Shown here one piece after another: positions 14,662-22,072 of a stretch of 37,542 nt of DNA. This DNA is from Gaiellales bacterium. GTDB taxonomy: Bacteria; Actinomycetota; Thermoleophilia; Gaiellales; JAICJC01. The position numbers and the translations under genes are program-made. The stretch spans positions 1-37,542 of the forward strand of contig DASWRM010000002.1 of the NCBI GenBank assembly GCA_036403155.1, in the 5' to 3' direction. The notes beneath the pieces were generated by a model. It was not told the origin of the DNA. It was given only the letters and a program-made list of their open reading frames with translations, and did no database searches. Each line of letters opens with the position of its first letter. Within the stretch, counting starts at the first letter, position 1.

Positions 14662-15738
14662 TCAGGTGCGGCGGCCCCGCGCCGCCACCGCCCAGACCGC
14701 CTCGACCTCGCCACGGCGGGCGGCGACCAGCTCGTCGCTGAGGTTGACGGTCGTGCAGACATGCGCCGGTGTGAAGGCGATCCGCTCGCCCACGCGCACC
14801 GGCCGCGCGGTGCTGCCGACGCCGTGCTCCTCGGTGAGCGCGTCGATCACGACCGCACCGTCGATGCTGCGCGCGACCATCCGGCCCCGGTCGCCGGCGA
14901 GCACTGCATCGCCGGAGAAGGTCTTCGATCCTGCGTCCACGGTGACCCGGCCCGGCCTGTTCACGCTGACAACCGTCGCCCATATGGACAATGCGCAGTC
15001 CTGTAGCTCCGCCGCTCCAAGCCCGACCTGCATCAGGTCGTTGAACACGTACGTTCCCGCGCGCACCTCCGTGACACCGGCCGCCTTCGCCGCGGCCCGG
15101 CCGGTCGGCGTGCTGCCCACAGCCACGTCCGCCAGGCCCAGCGCCGCCGCCGTCGCCACCGCCAGCCGCGCCTCCTCGCGGCCGGCAGCCGCGGGTTCCG
15201 GCGCACTGTCGAACGCGACGCCGCGGTAGGTCGTCACGCCGTGCAGCCGCAGGCCGGGGAGGCGCTCGACCAGATCCGCCAGCCGGCGCACCTCCTCGCG
15301 GTCGGCCACCGGAACCCCGCAGCGTCCGAGCCCCGTGTCGAGGTCGACGTGGACGTCGATCTGCACGCCCTCGGCGCTCGCGGCCCGCGAGATGCCCTCG
15401 GCGGCCTCGCCGTTCTCGACGTTGACGCCGATGCGCGCGCCGGACGCCAGCCGCGCCAGCCTGCGCCACGCGCCCTCGCCGAACACCGGGTAGGCGACGA
15501 CCACGTCGGCGAAGCCCGCTGCGACGTACACCTCCGCCTCAGCCACCTTCGCGGCCGTGATGCCGCACGCCCCGGCGCCGAGCTGCATCCGTGCCAGCTC
15601 CAGCGTCTTGTGCGTCTTCACGTGCGGCCGAAACCGGGCGCCGCCCACGGTCGCGTCGCGCTGCCAGGCGCTCAGGTTCCGCTCGAGCGCGTCGAGGTCG
15701 ACGACGAGGCACGGGGTGGGCAGCTCGTCGACGGTCAT
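14662..15738 (-). CDS. D-threonine aldolase/D-serine dehydratase-like PLP enzyme
   Basis: This 358-residue enzyme has the alanine-racemase N-terminal TIM barrel plus the D-serine-dehydratase-like C-terminal domain. DELPTPCLVVDLDALERN opens the barrel. RFRPHVKTHKTLELARMQ holds the PLP-binding lysine (the Lys of HVKTHK). HVDLDTGLGRCGVP, VGSTPT and VRAGTYVFNDLMQV contact the cofactor phosphate. The C-terminal metal-site region has EEHG (ALTEEHGVGSTA) and the FTPAHVCTTVNL block with the usual His and Cys. Members cleave D-threonine-like amino acids or dehydrate D-serine with PLP and a divalent metal. I start at ATG 15738, 5 nt after TAGGGT. The frame opens further upstream, but those residues are not family-like. 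Confidence 0.9.
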   Translation of the reverse strand: MTVDELPTPCLVVDLDALERNLSAWQRDATVGGARFRPHVKTHKTLELARMQLGAGACGITAAKVAEAEVYVAAGFADVVVAYPVFGEGAWRRLARLASGARIGVNVENGEAAEGISRAASAEGVQIDVHVDLDTGLGRCGVPVADREEVRRLADLVERLPGLRLHGVTTYRGVAFDSAPEPAAAGREEARLAVATAAALGLADVAVGSTPTGRAAAKAAGVTEVRAGTYVFNDLMQVGLGAAELQDCALSIWATVVSVNRPGRVTVDAGSKTFSGDAVLAGDRGRMVARSIDGAVVIDALTEEHGVGSTARPVRVGERIAFTPAHVCTTVNLSDELVAARRGEVEAVWAVAARGRRT

Positions 15739-15743
15739 GCCCC

Positions 15744-15749
15744 ACCCTA
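15744..15749 (-). promoter_or_regulatory. -10 box TAGGGT of the PLP enzyme
   Basis: TAGGGT on the minus strand ends 5 nt before ATG 15738; leaderless spacing supports this start. Confidence 0.5.
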
Positions 15750-15798
15750 CCGGCCTTCGTAAAGCCGCGGTTGCCAGGAGCCGATAGGTCGGCAAACG

Positions 15799-17577
15799 AT
15801 GATCCGTCGTTCAGTAGTCCTCATTCTGGTTGGTGGCCTCGTGGCCGCGGCGTCCGCCGCCGGCTACGCGCTGGGCAACGACGGCTCGCCCGCCGAGCGC
15901 GCGGCCCTGGCGCAGAAGGTCGCGCATCGCCTGCGCGCGCACGACGCCGCCGGCGCGAAGACGGCGCTCCGCGACGCTGTGGCGGCGGGACTGATCGAGG
16001 AAGCGCAGCTTCGCTCGCGCGGCGGGACGGTGACCGAGTTCGGCAGCGTGGACGGGACGACGACGACGTCGCCGCTGCCGCGTGACGGCACGCTGCTGAT
16101 CGCAGCGCGGCCCCGGCTGGCCGGCATCTCCCATCTGGAGTCAGTCATCGCAGGCCTGATGCTCGCGATCGGCGCGGCGCTGTTCATGGCCTGGGCGGCG
16201 CTGCGCCTGCTTCCGCACGCCTTGCGCCCCGACCTGATCCCGCGGCGCGCTGCTCGCCCGGCGACGCCCGGGCTCGACGCCGAGTATCTCGCGCGGCACG
16301 ACGCCCTCACGGCGCTGCCGAACCGGCTGCTCCTCCAGGAGGAGGCGCAGCGGCGGATCATGCGCCTGAACGGGGGCTCGCTGGCGCTGATCCTGATGGA
16401 CCTGAACGAGTTCAAGGAGGTCAACGACACGCTCGGCCATTTCGCCGGCGACCAGCTGCTGCGCCAGGTGGGCGACCGGCTCGGGCGCTTCGCGCGCGAG
16501 CGGGGCACGCTGGTGGCGCGGCTGGGCGGCGACGAGTTCGCCGTGCTTCGGAAGTGCGACGACATGGCCTCGGTGGAGGAGCTGGCGGGCCGGATCTCCG
16601 ACGCCGTTCGCCGGCCGTTCCTGATCGCCGGCATGACGCTCGAGATCGAGGTGTCACTGGGGATCGCGCTCGCTCCCATGCATGCACCGGACTATGACGG
16701 ACTGCTCCAGCGCGCCGACGGCGCGATGTACGCCGCGAAACGGGCGAACACCATCGTCGCGGTGCACACGACCGAGCACGAGGCGGCCCACCGGCAGAAG
16801 CTCGCGCTGGCGTCCGACCTCCGGCGAGCGATCGAGGAGGGGCAGCTGACCCTGCACTACCAGCCCAAGGCGGTCCTGGCGACGGGAGACGTTGCCGGCG
16901 TCGAGGCGCTCGTCCGGTGGAACCATCCAGATCGCGGCATGATCCCGCCCGATCAGTTCATCTCGCTCGCCGAGCGCAGCGGGCTGATCCGGCAGCTGAC
17001 CGTCTGGGTGCTCCGCACGGCGCTCGACCAGGTGTCCGGCTGGGCCGAGACCGGCCTGACCGTGCCGGTCTCGATCAACCTCTCGACCCGCGACCTGATC
17101 GACGTCCGGCTGCCGGAGGAGATCGGCGAAGAGCTCGCCCGGACGGGCGTCCCAGCGGAGCTGCTCGAGCTCGAGATCACCGAAAGCGTCCTCATGGCCG
17201 ACCCCGCGCGGGCCCGGTCGATCCTGACGCGCATCGGCGAGCTGGGCGCGACCACCACCATCGACGACTTCGGCGCCGGCTACTCGAGCCTCGCGTATCT
17301 CAAGAACCTTCCCGTGCACGCGCTGAAGATCGACCGGGCGTTCGTGCTCGGCATGACAGAGAACCGGCACGACGCGACGATCGTCCAGGCAGTCGTCGAC
17401 CTCGCGCACAACCTCGGCCTGCGGGTGGTTGCCGAGGGCGCCGAGAACATGGCCGTCTGGGAACGTCTGCGCGAGGCCGGCTGCGACGAGGCCCAGGGGT
17501 ATCTCCTGTCGCAGCCGCTGCCGCCCGATCAGGCAACGGCCTGGTTGCTGCGACGCCGCGTCGCGCGTGCTGCCTGA
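15799..17577 (+). CDS. Membrane GGDEF-EAL cyclic-di-GMP protein
   Basis: This is a 592-residue signalling protein. Transmembrane helix 1 (about 5-25) is followed by a 90-residue outside domain and helix 2 (about 116-138), so it should sense something at the cell surface. The GGDEF domain has DLNEFKEVNDTLGH and an intact GGDEF (243-247), without the RxxD inhibitory site just upstream. The EAL domain has EALVRW (369-374), NLSTRDL, ELEITES, TIDDFGAGYSSL, LKIDRAFV and AEGAEN, all residues needed for phosphodiesterase activity. Both activities are therefore possible, and which dominates cannot be told. The outside domain has no recognised fold. The enolase-superfamily gene starts 20 nt later but has its own -10 box. 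Confidence 0.93.
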   Translation: MIRRSVVLILVGGLVAAASAAGYALGNDGSPAERAALAQKVAHRLRAHDAAGAKTALRDAVAAGLIEEAQLRSRGGTVTEFGSVDGTTTTSPLPRDGTLLIAARPRLAGISHLESVIAGLMLAIGAALFMAWAALRLLPHALRPDLIPRRAARPATPGLDAEYLARHDALTALPNRLLLQEEAQRRIMRLNGGSLALILMDLNEFKEVNDTLGHFAGDQLLRQVGDRLGRFARERGTLVARLGGDEFAVLRKCDDMASVEELAGRISDAVRRPFLIAGMTLEIEVSLGIALAPMHAPDYDGLLQRADGAMYAAKRANTIVAVHTTEHEAAHRQKLALASDLRRAIEEGQLTLHYQPKAVLATGDVAGVEALVRWNHPDRGMIPPDQFISLAERSGLIRQLTVWVLRTALDQVSGWAETGLTVPVSINLSTRDLIDVRLPEEIGEELARTGVPAELLELEITESVLMADPARARSILTRIGELGATTTIDDFGAGYSSLAYLKNLPVHALKIDRAFVLGMTENRHDATIVQAVVDLAHNLGLRVVAEGAENMAVWERLREAGCDEAQGYLLSQPLPPDQATAWLLRRRVARAA

Positions 17578-17585
17578 CCCGCCGG

Positions 17586-17591
17586 TATGCT
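17586..17591 (+). promoter_or_regulatory. -10 box TATGCT of the enolase-superfamily gene
   Basis: TATGCT ends 6 nt before GTG 17598, close to the canonical TATAAT and at leaderless spacing. Confidence 0.5.
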
Positions 17592-17597
17592 CCCTCC

Positions 17598-18605
17598 GTG
17601 CTGTTCGACCGCCTGGCAGAGCTGCCCATCGAGGTCGACGGATACCGCCTCGAGCAGGCCCGGCACGACGTGGCCACGGGCTTCGTGCGGGTTACCACCA
17701 CGGTCGTGATGGACGGCGCCGGCCACCAGGGCGCCGGCGAGGACGTCACGTACACCGCGGACGACCACGACCGGTTCCCGGCCGACCTTCCGCTGGCCGG
17801 TCGCCGCACGCTTGCGGCGCAATCGGCACTGCTGGAGGGCCGTGAGCTCTTCGCCGCCCCGCCTCAGCAGGGCGCGGCGCACGACTACCGGCGGTGGGCG
17901 TTCGAGAGCGCCGCGCTCGACCTCGCCCTGCGCCAGGCCGGCCTGTCGTTCGCCGGAGCGGTCGGGCGCGAGCCGCGGCCGGTGAGGTTCGTCCTTTCGA
18001 CGCGGGCGCAGATCGAAGAGTGGCTCGACCTCGATCCGTCGCTCGAGTTCAAGCTCGACCCCGAGCCGTCGTGGGACGAGCAGTTGATCGACCGGCTGGC
18101 GGCCTCCGAGCGCGTGCGCGTCCTCGACTTCAAGGCCTACTACACCGGCACGCCCGTCGACGTCGAGCCCGATCCCGACCAGTACCGGCTCCTGTCCGAG
18201 CGGTTTCCCGACGCCGTGATCGAGGACGCGGCCCTCACCGGCGAGTGCCGCGCCGCGCTCGCCGGAGCGCTCGACCGCCTCAGCTTCGACGCGCCGATCC
18301 ACTCGCTCGCCGACATCGACGCGCTCGACGTCTCGCCGCGGTGGATGAACATCAAGCCGTCCCGGTTCGGCACCGTGGAGCGCCTGCTCGAGGCGATCGA
18401 GGCCTGCGAGCAGCGCGGCATCCGCATGTACGGCGGCGGGCAGTTCGAGCTTGGCCGCGGCCGCAGACAGATCCAGGCGCTCGCGAGCACGTTCTACGCG
18501 GACGGCCCGAACGACGTCGCTCCGGCCGAGTACAACCTCGGAGGCCCTCGGCCGGGTCTGCCGGCGAGCCCGCTGCCGGCATTCGGCGCCGTCGGCTTCG
18601 GCTAG
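17598..18605 (+). CDS. Enolase-superfamily protein
   Basis: This 335-residue protein has the enolase-superfamily order: an N-terminal capping domain (1-120), then a TIM barrel. Candidate active-site positions are Lys152 (LEFKLDPEPSWDE), Asp177/Lys179 (VLDFKAYYTG), Glu209-Asp210 (AVIEDAAL), Lys253 (NIKPSRFG) and the strand GGGQFELG, in the order expected for catalytic Lys, metal ligands and the second Lys. Members take a proton from the carbon next to a carboxylate (dehydratases, cycloisomerases, o-succinylbenzoate synthase-like). The usual K-x-K is degenerate, so the reaction is unclear. The GTG start is fixed by the TATGCT box 6 nt before it. Its stop TAG abuts the convergent neighbour's stop in the palindrome TAGCTA. 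Confidence 0.8.
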   Translation: MLFDRLAELPIEVDGYRLEQARHDVATGFVRVTTTVVMDGAGHQGAGEDVTYTADDHDRFPADLPLAGRRTLAAQSALLEGRELFAAPPQQGAAHDYRRWAFESAALDLALRQAGLSFAGAVGREPRPVRFVLSTRAQIEEWLDLDPSLEFKLDPEPSWDEQLIDRLAASERVRVLDFKAYYTGTPVDVEPDPDQYRLLSERFPDAVIEDAALTGECRAALAGALDRLSFDAPIHSLADIDALDVSPRWMNIKPSRFGTVERLLEAIEACEQRGIRMYGGGQFELGRGRRQIQALASTFYADGPNDVAPAEYNLGGPRPGLPASPLPAFGAVGFG

Positions 18606-19265
18606 CTACCCGGCGCGTTTCCGCGCAACGTAGACGACGTCGTCCGCCCCACGCGCGACCGGTATCGAGACGGCGGCGACCGGGCCGACCGCGGCCCCGA
18701 GACGATGCTCGAACGCCGGATCCGCTGTCGCCGCCCAGACGGCCAGGCGGCCTCCGGCACGCAGCAGCGCCGCCATCGCCGCCAGCCCCTCGCTGCCGTA
18801 GAGCGCAGCGTTCGCGTCATGGACGAGCCAGCCGGGGCCGTTGTCGACGTCGAGGCAGACGGCGTCGAACGGCGCCTCCCCGCGGGTGACGACGTCGCGC
18901 AGATCCGCGACGACGAGCCGCACGCGCGGGTCGTCCAGGCCGCGCCCGGCGATGCCGCTCAGCGGCCCGCGCGCCCACTCGACGATCACCGGCTCCAGCT
19001 CGACGACGACCACCTCGGACACCTCATGACGGAGCGCCTCGTCGAGCGACACGCCGACCCCGAGGCCGGCAAGCAGGATGCGCGCGCCATGCAGCCCGGC
19101 GACCGCCTCGCGCACGAGCGCGCGCTCGGAGCGGCCGTCCCGCGTGTCCATCAGGAACGTGCCGTTCGCGATCACCTCGAAGTGCTCCCCCGCCCGGCGC
19201 AGCACGAGCTCGCCACGCTCGGTCTCCCTGCGGTCGAGGATGACGGGACGGTCAGCGTCGGTCAC
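18606..19265 (-). CDS. Spermidine synthase-like methyltransferase-fold protein
   Basis: This 219-residue protein has the Rossmann-like fold of spermidine synthase/SAM methyltransferases. An N-terminal strand region (DRRETERGELVLRRAGEHFE, VIANGTFLMDTRDGRSERAL) precedes the nucleotide-binding loop ILLAGLGVGVSLDEAL, the acidic end of strand 2 (VVVVELEPVIVEWAR) and the DAVCLDVDNGPGWLV strand-4 motif. These match bacterial spermidine-synthase-like proteins whose real substrate is unknown; no SpeD partner is near. I use GTG 19265. A further-upstream start in the frame is possible, but it would run into the promoter of the divergent small gene. Its stop abuts the convergent gene's stop (TAGCTA, 18603-18608). 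Confidence 0.82.
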   Translation of the reverse strand: MTDADRPVILDRRETERGELVLRRAGEHFEVIANGTFLMDTRDGRSERALVREAVAGLHGARILLAGLGVGVSLDEALRHEVSEVVVVELEPVIVEWARGPLSGIAGRGLDDPRVRLVVADLRDVVTRGEAPFDAVCLDVDNGPGWLVHDANAALYGSEGLAAMAALLRAGGRLAVWAATADPAFEHRLGAAVGPVAAVSIPVARGADDVVYVARKRAG

Positions 19266-19292
19266 GGTGCGGTCGGCCCTGTTGTAACGACT

Positions 19293-19320
19293 TTGCAAAT
19301 ACTGCAGGCTGGCGTAGAAG
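19293..19320 (+). promoter_or_regulatory. Tentative promoter of the 64-residue protein gene
   Basis: TTGCAA (19293-19298), a 16-nt spacer and TAGAAG (19315-19320) lie about 75 nt before ATG 19394. The boxes are imperfect, but the distance gives the structured leader described next. Confidence 0.35.
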
Positions 19321-19347
19321 ATCCCGCGGCGATCGGCGATAACGAGA

Positions 19348-19374
19348 GTACGGCCGGCGAGGCTGGGGCCGTAC
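19348..19374 (+). promoter_or_regulatory. Leader hairpin upstream of small protein
   Basis: GTACGGCC (19348-19355) pairs perfectly with GGCCGTAC (19367-19374) around an 11-nt loop, ending 19 nt before ATG 19394 and just before the GAAGGGG ribosome-binding-like run. It could control translation, stabilise the mRNA or bind a protein. No known riboswitch class is recognised. Confidence 0.45.
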
Positions 19375-19393
19375 ACACGAAGGGGTCTGAACC

Positions 19394-19588
19394 ATGACAA
19401 CGGCAATCGCACTCGATCCTGCTGCCGAGCTCGAGCAGTCGCTGGAGCATCTGGACGGGATCGAGCCCAGCATCACGCTGAACGACGACATGGCACTGGT
19501 CTCCTACCGGCGCGGCGGGCACCTGCGCACGGAGATCTGGCTGCGCGGCGAGCACGGCTGGCAGAAGCGCGGGGTACACGCAGGCTGA
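19394..19588 (+). CDS. Small hypothetical protein (64 aa)
   Basis: This 64-residue acidic protein (MTTAIALDPAAELEQSLEHL, then a strand-rich half with MALVSYRRGGHLRTEIWLRG) has no signal, transmembrane segment or cysteine. It looks like a small soluble alpha/beta peptide. It is an isolated unit: a promoter-like pair at 19293-19320, a leader hairpin at 19348-19374, an AGGGG run before the ATG, and a very strong hairpin terminator directly after the stop. This careful framing suggests an expressed and perhaps abundant product. I do not recognise the family and infer no function. Confidence 0.72.
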   Translation: MTTAIALDPAAELEQSLEHLDGIEPSITLNDDMALVSYRRGGHLRTEIWLRGEHGWQKRGVHAG

Positions 19589-19646
19589 GCGGGGGGTGCG
19601 GCCGACGGTGGCCTCGTGGGGGCGAGGCCACCGTGTCGCACCGCTC
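19587..19646. terminator. Strong bidirectional hairpin terminator
   Basis: The core stem is 12 bp and perfect: ACGGTGGCCTCG (19605-19616) with CGAGGCCACCGT (19623-19634), loop 6 nt. It is extended by GGTGCG (19595-19600) with CGCACC (19637-19642), and GAGC (19587-19590) with GCTC (19643-19646). It fills the gap between two convergent genes and can end both transcripts. Confidence 0.85.
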
Positions 19647-19983
19647 ATCGGCGCTTCGGCGGCAGGCCGCGGGCGTAGGCGACGCCACGGCGCGCCCACG
19701 CCTCCAGCTCCTGCTCACCCGCAACATCGGCGGCGGCCAGGCGGAGCCACCCCGCCATCGGACGCCCGCGCATCTCCATCGGCTCGGCGGCGGTGGCTGC
19801 GACCAGCTCGTCGGACTCGGCCGGGTCGACACGTACCAGCACGCCGCCCTGGCCGCTCGCGGCGACCGCCATGTTGCCGTTGACCAGGAACGCGAGCCCG
19901 CCGAAGATCCGCTGCTCGGACACGCCCTCCTCGCCCGCGACCAGCCGGCGAAGGCGTTCCGCGATCGTCTCGTCGTACGGCAC
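19645..19983 (-). CDS. TfoX N-terminal domain protein
   Basis: This 112-residue protein consists of a single TfoX_N domain: VPYDETIAERLRRLVAGEEGVSEQRIFGGLAFLVNGNMAVA, then VLVRVDPAESDELVAA and MRGRPMAGWLRLAAADVAGE. This is the half of the Sxy/TfoX competence regulator that is common as a stand-alone protein in actinobacteria; its role there is not established. The GTG start follows TAGCAT by 7 nt, inside the 14-nt gap after the MFS gene's stop, so it has its own leaderless promoter rather than relying on read-through. It ends in the strong bidirectional terminator. Confidence 0.9.
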   Translation of the reverse strand: MPYDETIAERLRRLVAGEEGVSEQRIFGGLAFLVNGNMAVAASGQGGVLVRVDPAESDELVAATAAEPMEMRGRPMAGWLRLAAADVAGEQELEAWARRGVAYARGLPPKRR

Positions 19984-19990
19984 CGCGCCG

Positions 19991-19996
19991 ATGCTA
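19991..19996 (-). promoter_or_regulatory. -10 box TAGCAT of the TfoX-N gene
   Basis: TAGCAT on the minus strand ends 7 nt before GTG 19983 and begins 1 nt after the MFS stop codon. Confidence 0.5.
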
Positions 19997-19997
19997 G

Positions 19998-21182
19998 TCA
20001 ATCGCCGGCCGGCTCGGCCGTCACGGGCCGCAGGCCGATCGACCGCACGCTCCGCGCGAGCACGACCAGAGAGGGCAGGCAGAGGAACGCCGCCAGGGCG
20101 AACGCCGTGGCGGGGGACGTGGCCTCGGCCACTGCGCCCATCAGCAGCGGCGCCACCGCGAACCCGGCGGCCCAGACGACGCCCATCAGCCCCATGACGG
20201 TGACGTGCGAGACGCGAGCTGCGTCCGCTCCGAGCGATGACAGGGGAAACATCGACGCGCCGATCACCGCGAACATCGGCCCGGCTGTGACGAGCAGGGC
20301 AAGCTGCACGGCGTTCGGGGGATCGAACGACAGCAGCACCGGATTGAGCAGCACGCCGAACGCAGCGACGAGCCCCACCTTGGCGGGGCCGATGCGGTCC
20401 ACCAGCCGGCCCGCAGGGGGCCCGATTGCCGCTCCGAGCACGGCGCCCAGGGCGAACGCGAGGGCGATCGCCTCCACCGAGGTGCCACGGTGGCCGAGGC
20501 GAAGGGGGACGAGCAGGTCGACCGCGCCGAACGCCGTCAGGTCGATGACGCTCATCGCCAGCGCCGCGATGGTGGCCGGCTGACCGGCGCCGGCGCGGAG
20601 GGCCCTGAACAGCCGCGAATCGCTTCCCACCCGGCGGCCCGCCGGTGCCAGCGCGGTCAGGACGACGCCAAGCCCGCTGACGGCCGCGACCAGGCCGAAG
20701 GCGGTCTCGGAGCCGGCCGTCGCCGCCAGGGCGCCGATGCCAGGGCCGGCGACCGAGCCGGCCGAGAGCAGGCCCATCACAATGCCGGACTCGCGGCCAC
20801 GCCGGCCGGGCGGAGCGTTGTCGGTGACCCAGGACATCGACGCCGTCCAGATCGAGCCGCTGGCGAAGCCCTGGACGAAACGTGCGAGCACGAGCACTGC
20901 CGCGTTCGGGCTCCACGCGAAGATGACGGTGGCGACCGTCATGAGGAGGGCCGACCACAGCGAGATCCGGCGCGCACCCACACGCGGCACGAGCACGATG
21001 CAGGCCAGCGAGACGAAGGGCACGGACGCCGGATAGGCGGCGAGCACGACGCCCGTCTGGAAGGTGTCGAGGTTGAACTGGTCGGCGTACCGCGGCAGCA
21101 GGGGCAGCACGGCGAGGTAGAGCGATGCGTCGACGAACATGGACACGCCCACGGCGAGCGTGATCCGGCGATACGGGGGCAC
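19998..21182 (-). CDS. MFS transporter
   Basis: This 394-residue major facilitator has about 12 membrane segments. It starts VPPYRRITLAVGVSMFVDAS, and TM1-2 are followed by ARRISLWSALLMT, the cytoplasmic A-like motif between TM2 and TM3. A second repeat begins near AGAGQPATIAALAMSVIDLT, with GPPAGRLVDRIGPAKVG as the matching loop. The type (drug efflux or sugar/organic-acid transport) cannot be decided. GTG 21182 was chosen because AAGGAG lies 5 nt before it, a rare clear ribosome-binding site in this window; an ATG 51 bases upstream would add a basic, non-family extension. Downstream, the TfoX-N gene has its own promoter, so the MFS gene may be monocistronic. Confidence 0.88.
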   Translation of the reverse strand: MPPYRRITLAVGVSMFVDASLYLAVLPLLPRYADQFNLDTFQTGVVLAAYPASVPFVSLACIVLVPRVGARRISLWSALLMTVATVIFAWSPNAAVLVLARFVQGFASGSIWTASMSWVTDNAPPGRRGRESGIVMGLLSAGSVAGPGIGALAATAGSETAFGLVAAVSGLGVVLTALAPAGRRVGSDSRLFRALRAGAGQPATIAALAMSVIDLTAFGAVDLLVPLRLGHRGTSVEAIALAFALGAVLGAAIGPPAGRLVDRIGPAKVGLVAAFGVLLNPVLLSFDPPNAVQLALLVTAGPMFAVIGASMFPLSSLGADAARVSHVTVMGLMGVVWAAGFAVAPLLMGAVAEATSPATAFALAAFLCLPSLVVLARSVRSIGLRPVTAEPAGD

Positions 21183-21288
21183 GATGCTCCTTGCCTGCCG
21201 TTGTCGTCGGCGCGGGCCGACGCCTGGTCGCACACCACGCTAGCGGACGTCCGCCGAGCCGCGCAGCGCGAAGCCGTCCGCAGACACG

Positions 21289-21321
21289 CGAGCCCCGCCG
21301 GGCGCGTGCCCGGCGGGCTCG
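21289..21321 (-). terminator. Hairpin terminator of the DUF6458 gene
   Basis: Arms 21289-21302 and 21309-21321 pair over 13 bp with one bulged C and a 6-nt loop. It starts 25 nt past the stop of the gene at 21346-21579 and precedes the MFS promoter region. Confidence 0.7.
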
Positions 21322-21345
21322 GGAAGTCCAGTTCGTGCGGCCGGC

Positions 21346-21579
21346 CTAGGCGACCGGACGGTCGTCGACGTAGTTCCGCTCGCGAACGACGCCGGTGCGG
21401 CGACTCGCGGCCGCCATCCAGATGACGGACATCACCAGACCGATAGCGCCGACGGCCATCAGGATCCAGCCAATGGTGTGCCAGTGCACGGTCGTGCTGC
21501 CGATCGTGGAATGAATGTTCACGGCGAATGCGAGGATCGCACCGACCGCGATGAGAACGAGAGACGTACCGATACCCAT
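21346..21579 (-). CDS. DUF6458-like small membrane protein
   Basis: This 77-residue protein has two transmembrane helices: SLVLIAVGAILAFAVN (about 5-20) and WILMAVGAIGLVMSVIWMAA (about 38-57), joined by IHSTIGSTTVHWHT. It ends in a basic cytoplasmic tail. MGIGTSLVLIAVGAILAFAV is the signature of DUF6458, an actinobacterial family of unknown function. The ribosome-binding site GAGGAGG sits ahead of the ATG. A hairpin terminator follows. The winged-helix gene 68 nt upstream is on the same strand, and the two may share a transcript. Confidence 0.88.
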   Translation of the reverse strand: MGIGTSLVLIAVGAILAFAVNIHSTIGSTTVHWHTIGWILMAVGAIGLVMSVIWMAAASRRTGVVRERNYVDDRPVA

Positions 21580-21647
21580 TGCGCAACACCTCCTCTCTGC
21601 CCTGGAGAGATGCCCGCCGGCAGGAACCGGTAAACTCGACTCCGCCG

Positions 21648-21938
21648 TCAGGCCGCGAGGGCGAGGCGGCGGAGCGGGTGGCGGCGAAGCCGGCGGCGCC
21701 CGAGGCGGGTGGTGAAGATCACCATCCGGTCGTGCCGGCTGGAGGGGTCGTAGAGCCCCTCGGCACGCGTGACCAGGCCCCGCCGTTCGAGGGCGAGGAC
21801 GATGTTGCGGACGGCCGCCGGCCGCATGTCGAGCGCACCTGCGACCCGCGCGATCGTGGTCGCATGGGTGTCGCTGACGGCGCGCAGAACCGCCTCCCAG
21901 GAGGCCGGCAGCGCGTCGGTTCGGGTCATGGTTTGCAT
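21648..21938 (-). CDS. Winged-helix (MarR-like) regulator
   Basis: This 96-residue protein has a helix-turn-helix core: ALPASWEAVLRAVSDTHATT, IARVAGALDMRPAAVRNIVLALERRGLV (recognition helix) and the wing YDPSSRHDRMVIFTTRLG. It matches the MarR/winged-helix fold but stops soon after the wing, with an Arg-rich tail (RRRLRRHPLRRLALAA) in place of the dimerisation helices. It is shorter than a typical MarR (140 residues or more). The ATG at 21938 lies 6 nt after TATCAT, so a leaderless mRNA is likely; a second ATG nine bases on is the alternative. It sits downstream of the MMPL exporter, from which a terminator separates it; regulation of MMPL is only a guess. Confidence 0.75.
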   Translation of the reverse strand: MQTMTRTDALPASWEAVLRAVSDTHATTIARVAGALDMRPAAVRNIVLALERRGLVTRAEGLYDPSSRHDRMVIFTTRLGRRRLRRHPLRRLALAA

Positions 21939-21944
21939 ACCTGA

Positions 21945-21950
21945 ATGATA
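21945..21950 (-). promoter_or_regulatory. -10 box TATCAT of the regulator gene
   Basis: TATCAT on the minus strand ends 6 nt before ATG 21938. Confidence 0.5.
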
Positions 21951-22016
21951 GCCGAAAGGGCCCGATTTACAGGACTTTCACGAAGGGCCGAGGTGCTCGT
22001 GGACGCCCCCATGACA

Positions 22017-22046
22017 CGAGCGGCCCGCCGGATGGCGGGCCGCTCG
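22017..22046 (-). terminator. Hairpin terminator of the MMPL transporter
   Basis: Arms 22017-22029 and 22034-22046 pair perfectly for 13 bp (CGAGCGGCCCGCC with GGCGGGCCGCTCG), loop GGAT. It starts 26 nt past the transporter stop. Confidence 0.85.
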
Positions 22047-22072
22047 ACGTGCACTCTGTGGATGTGGAGATG

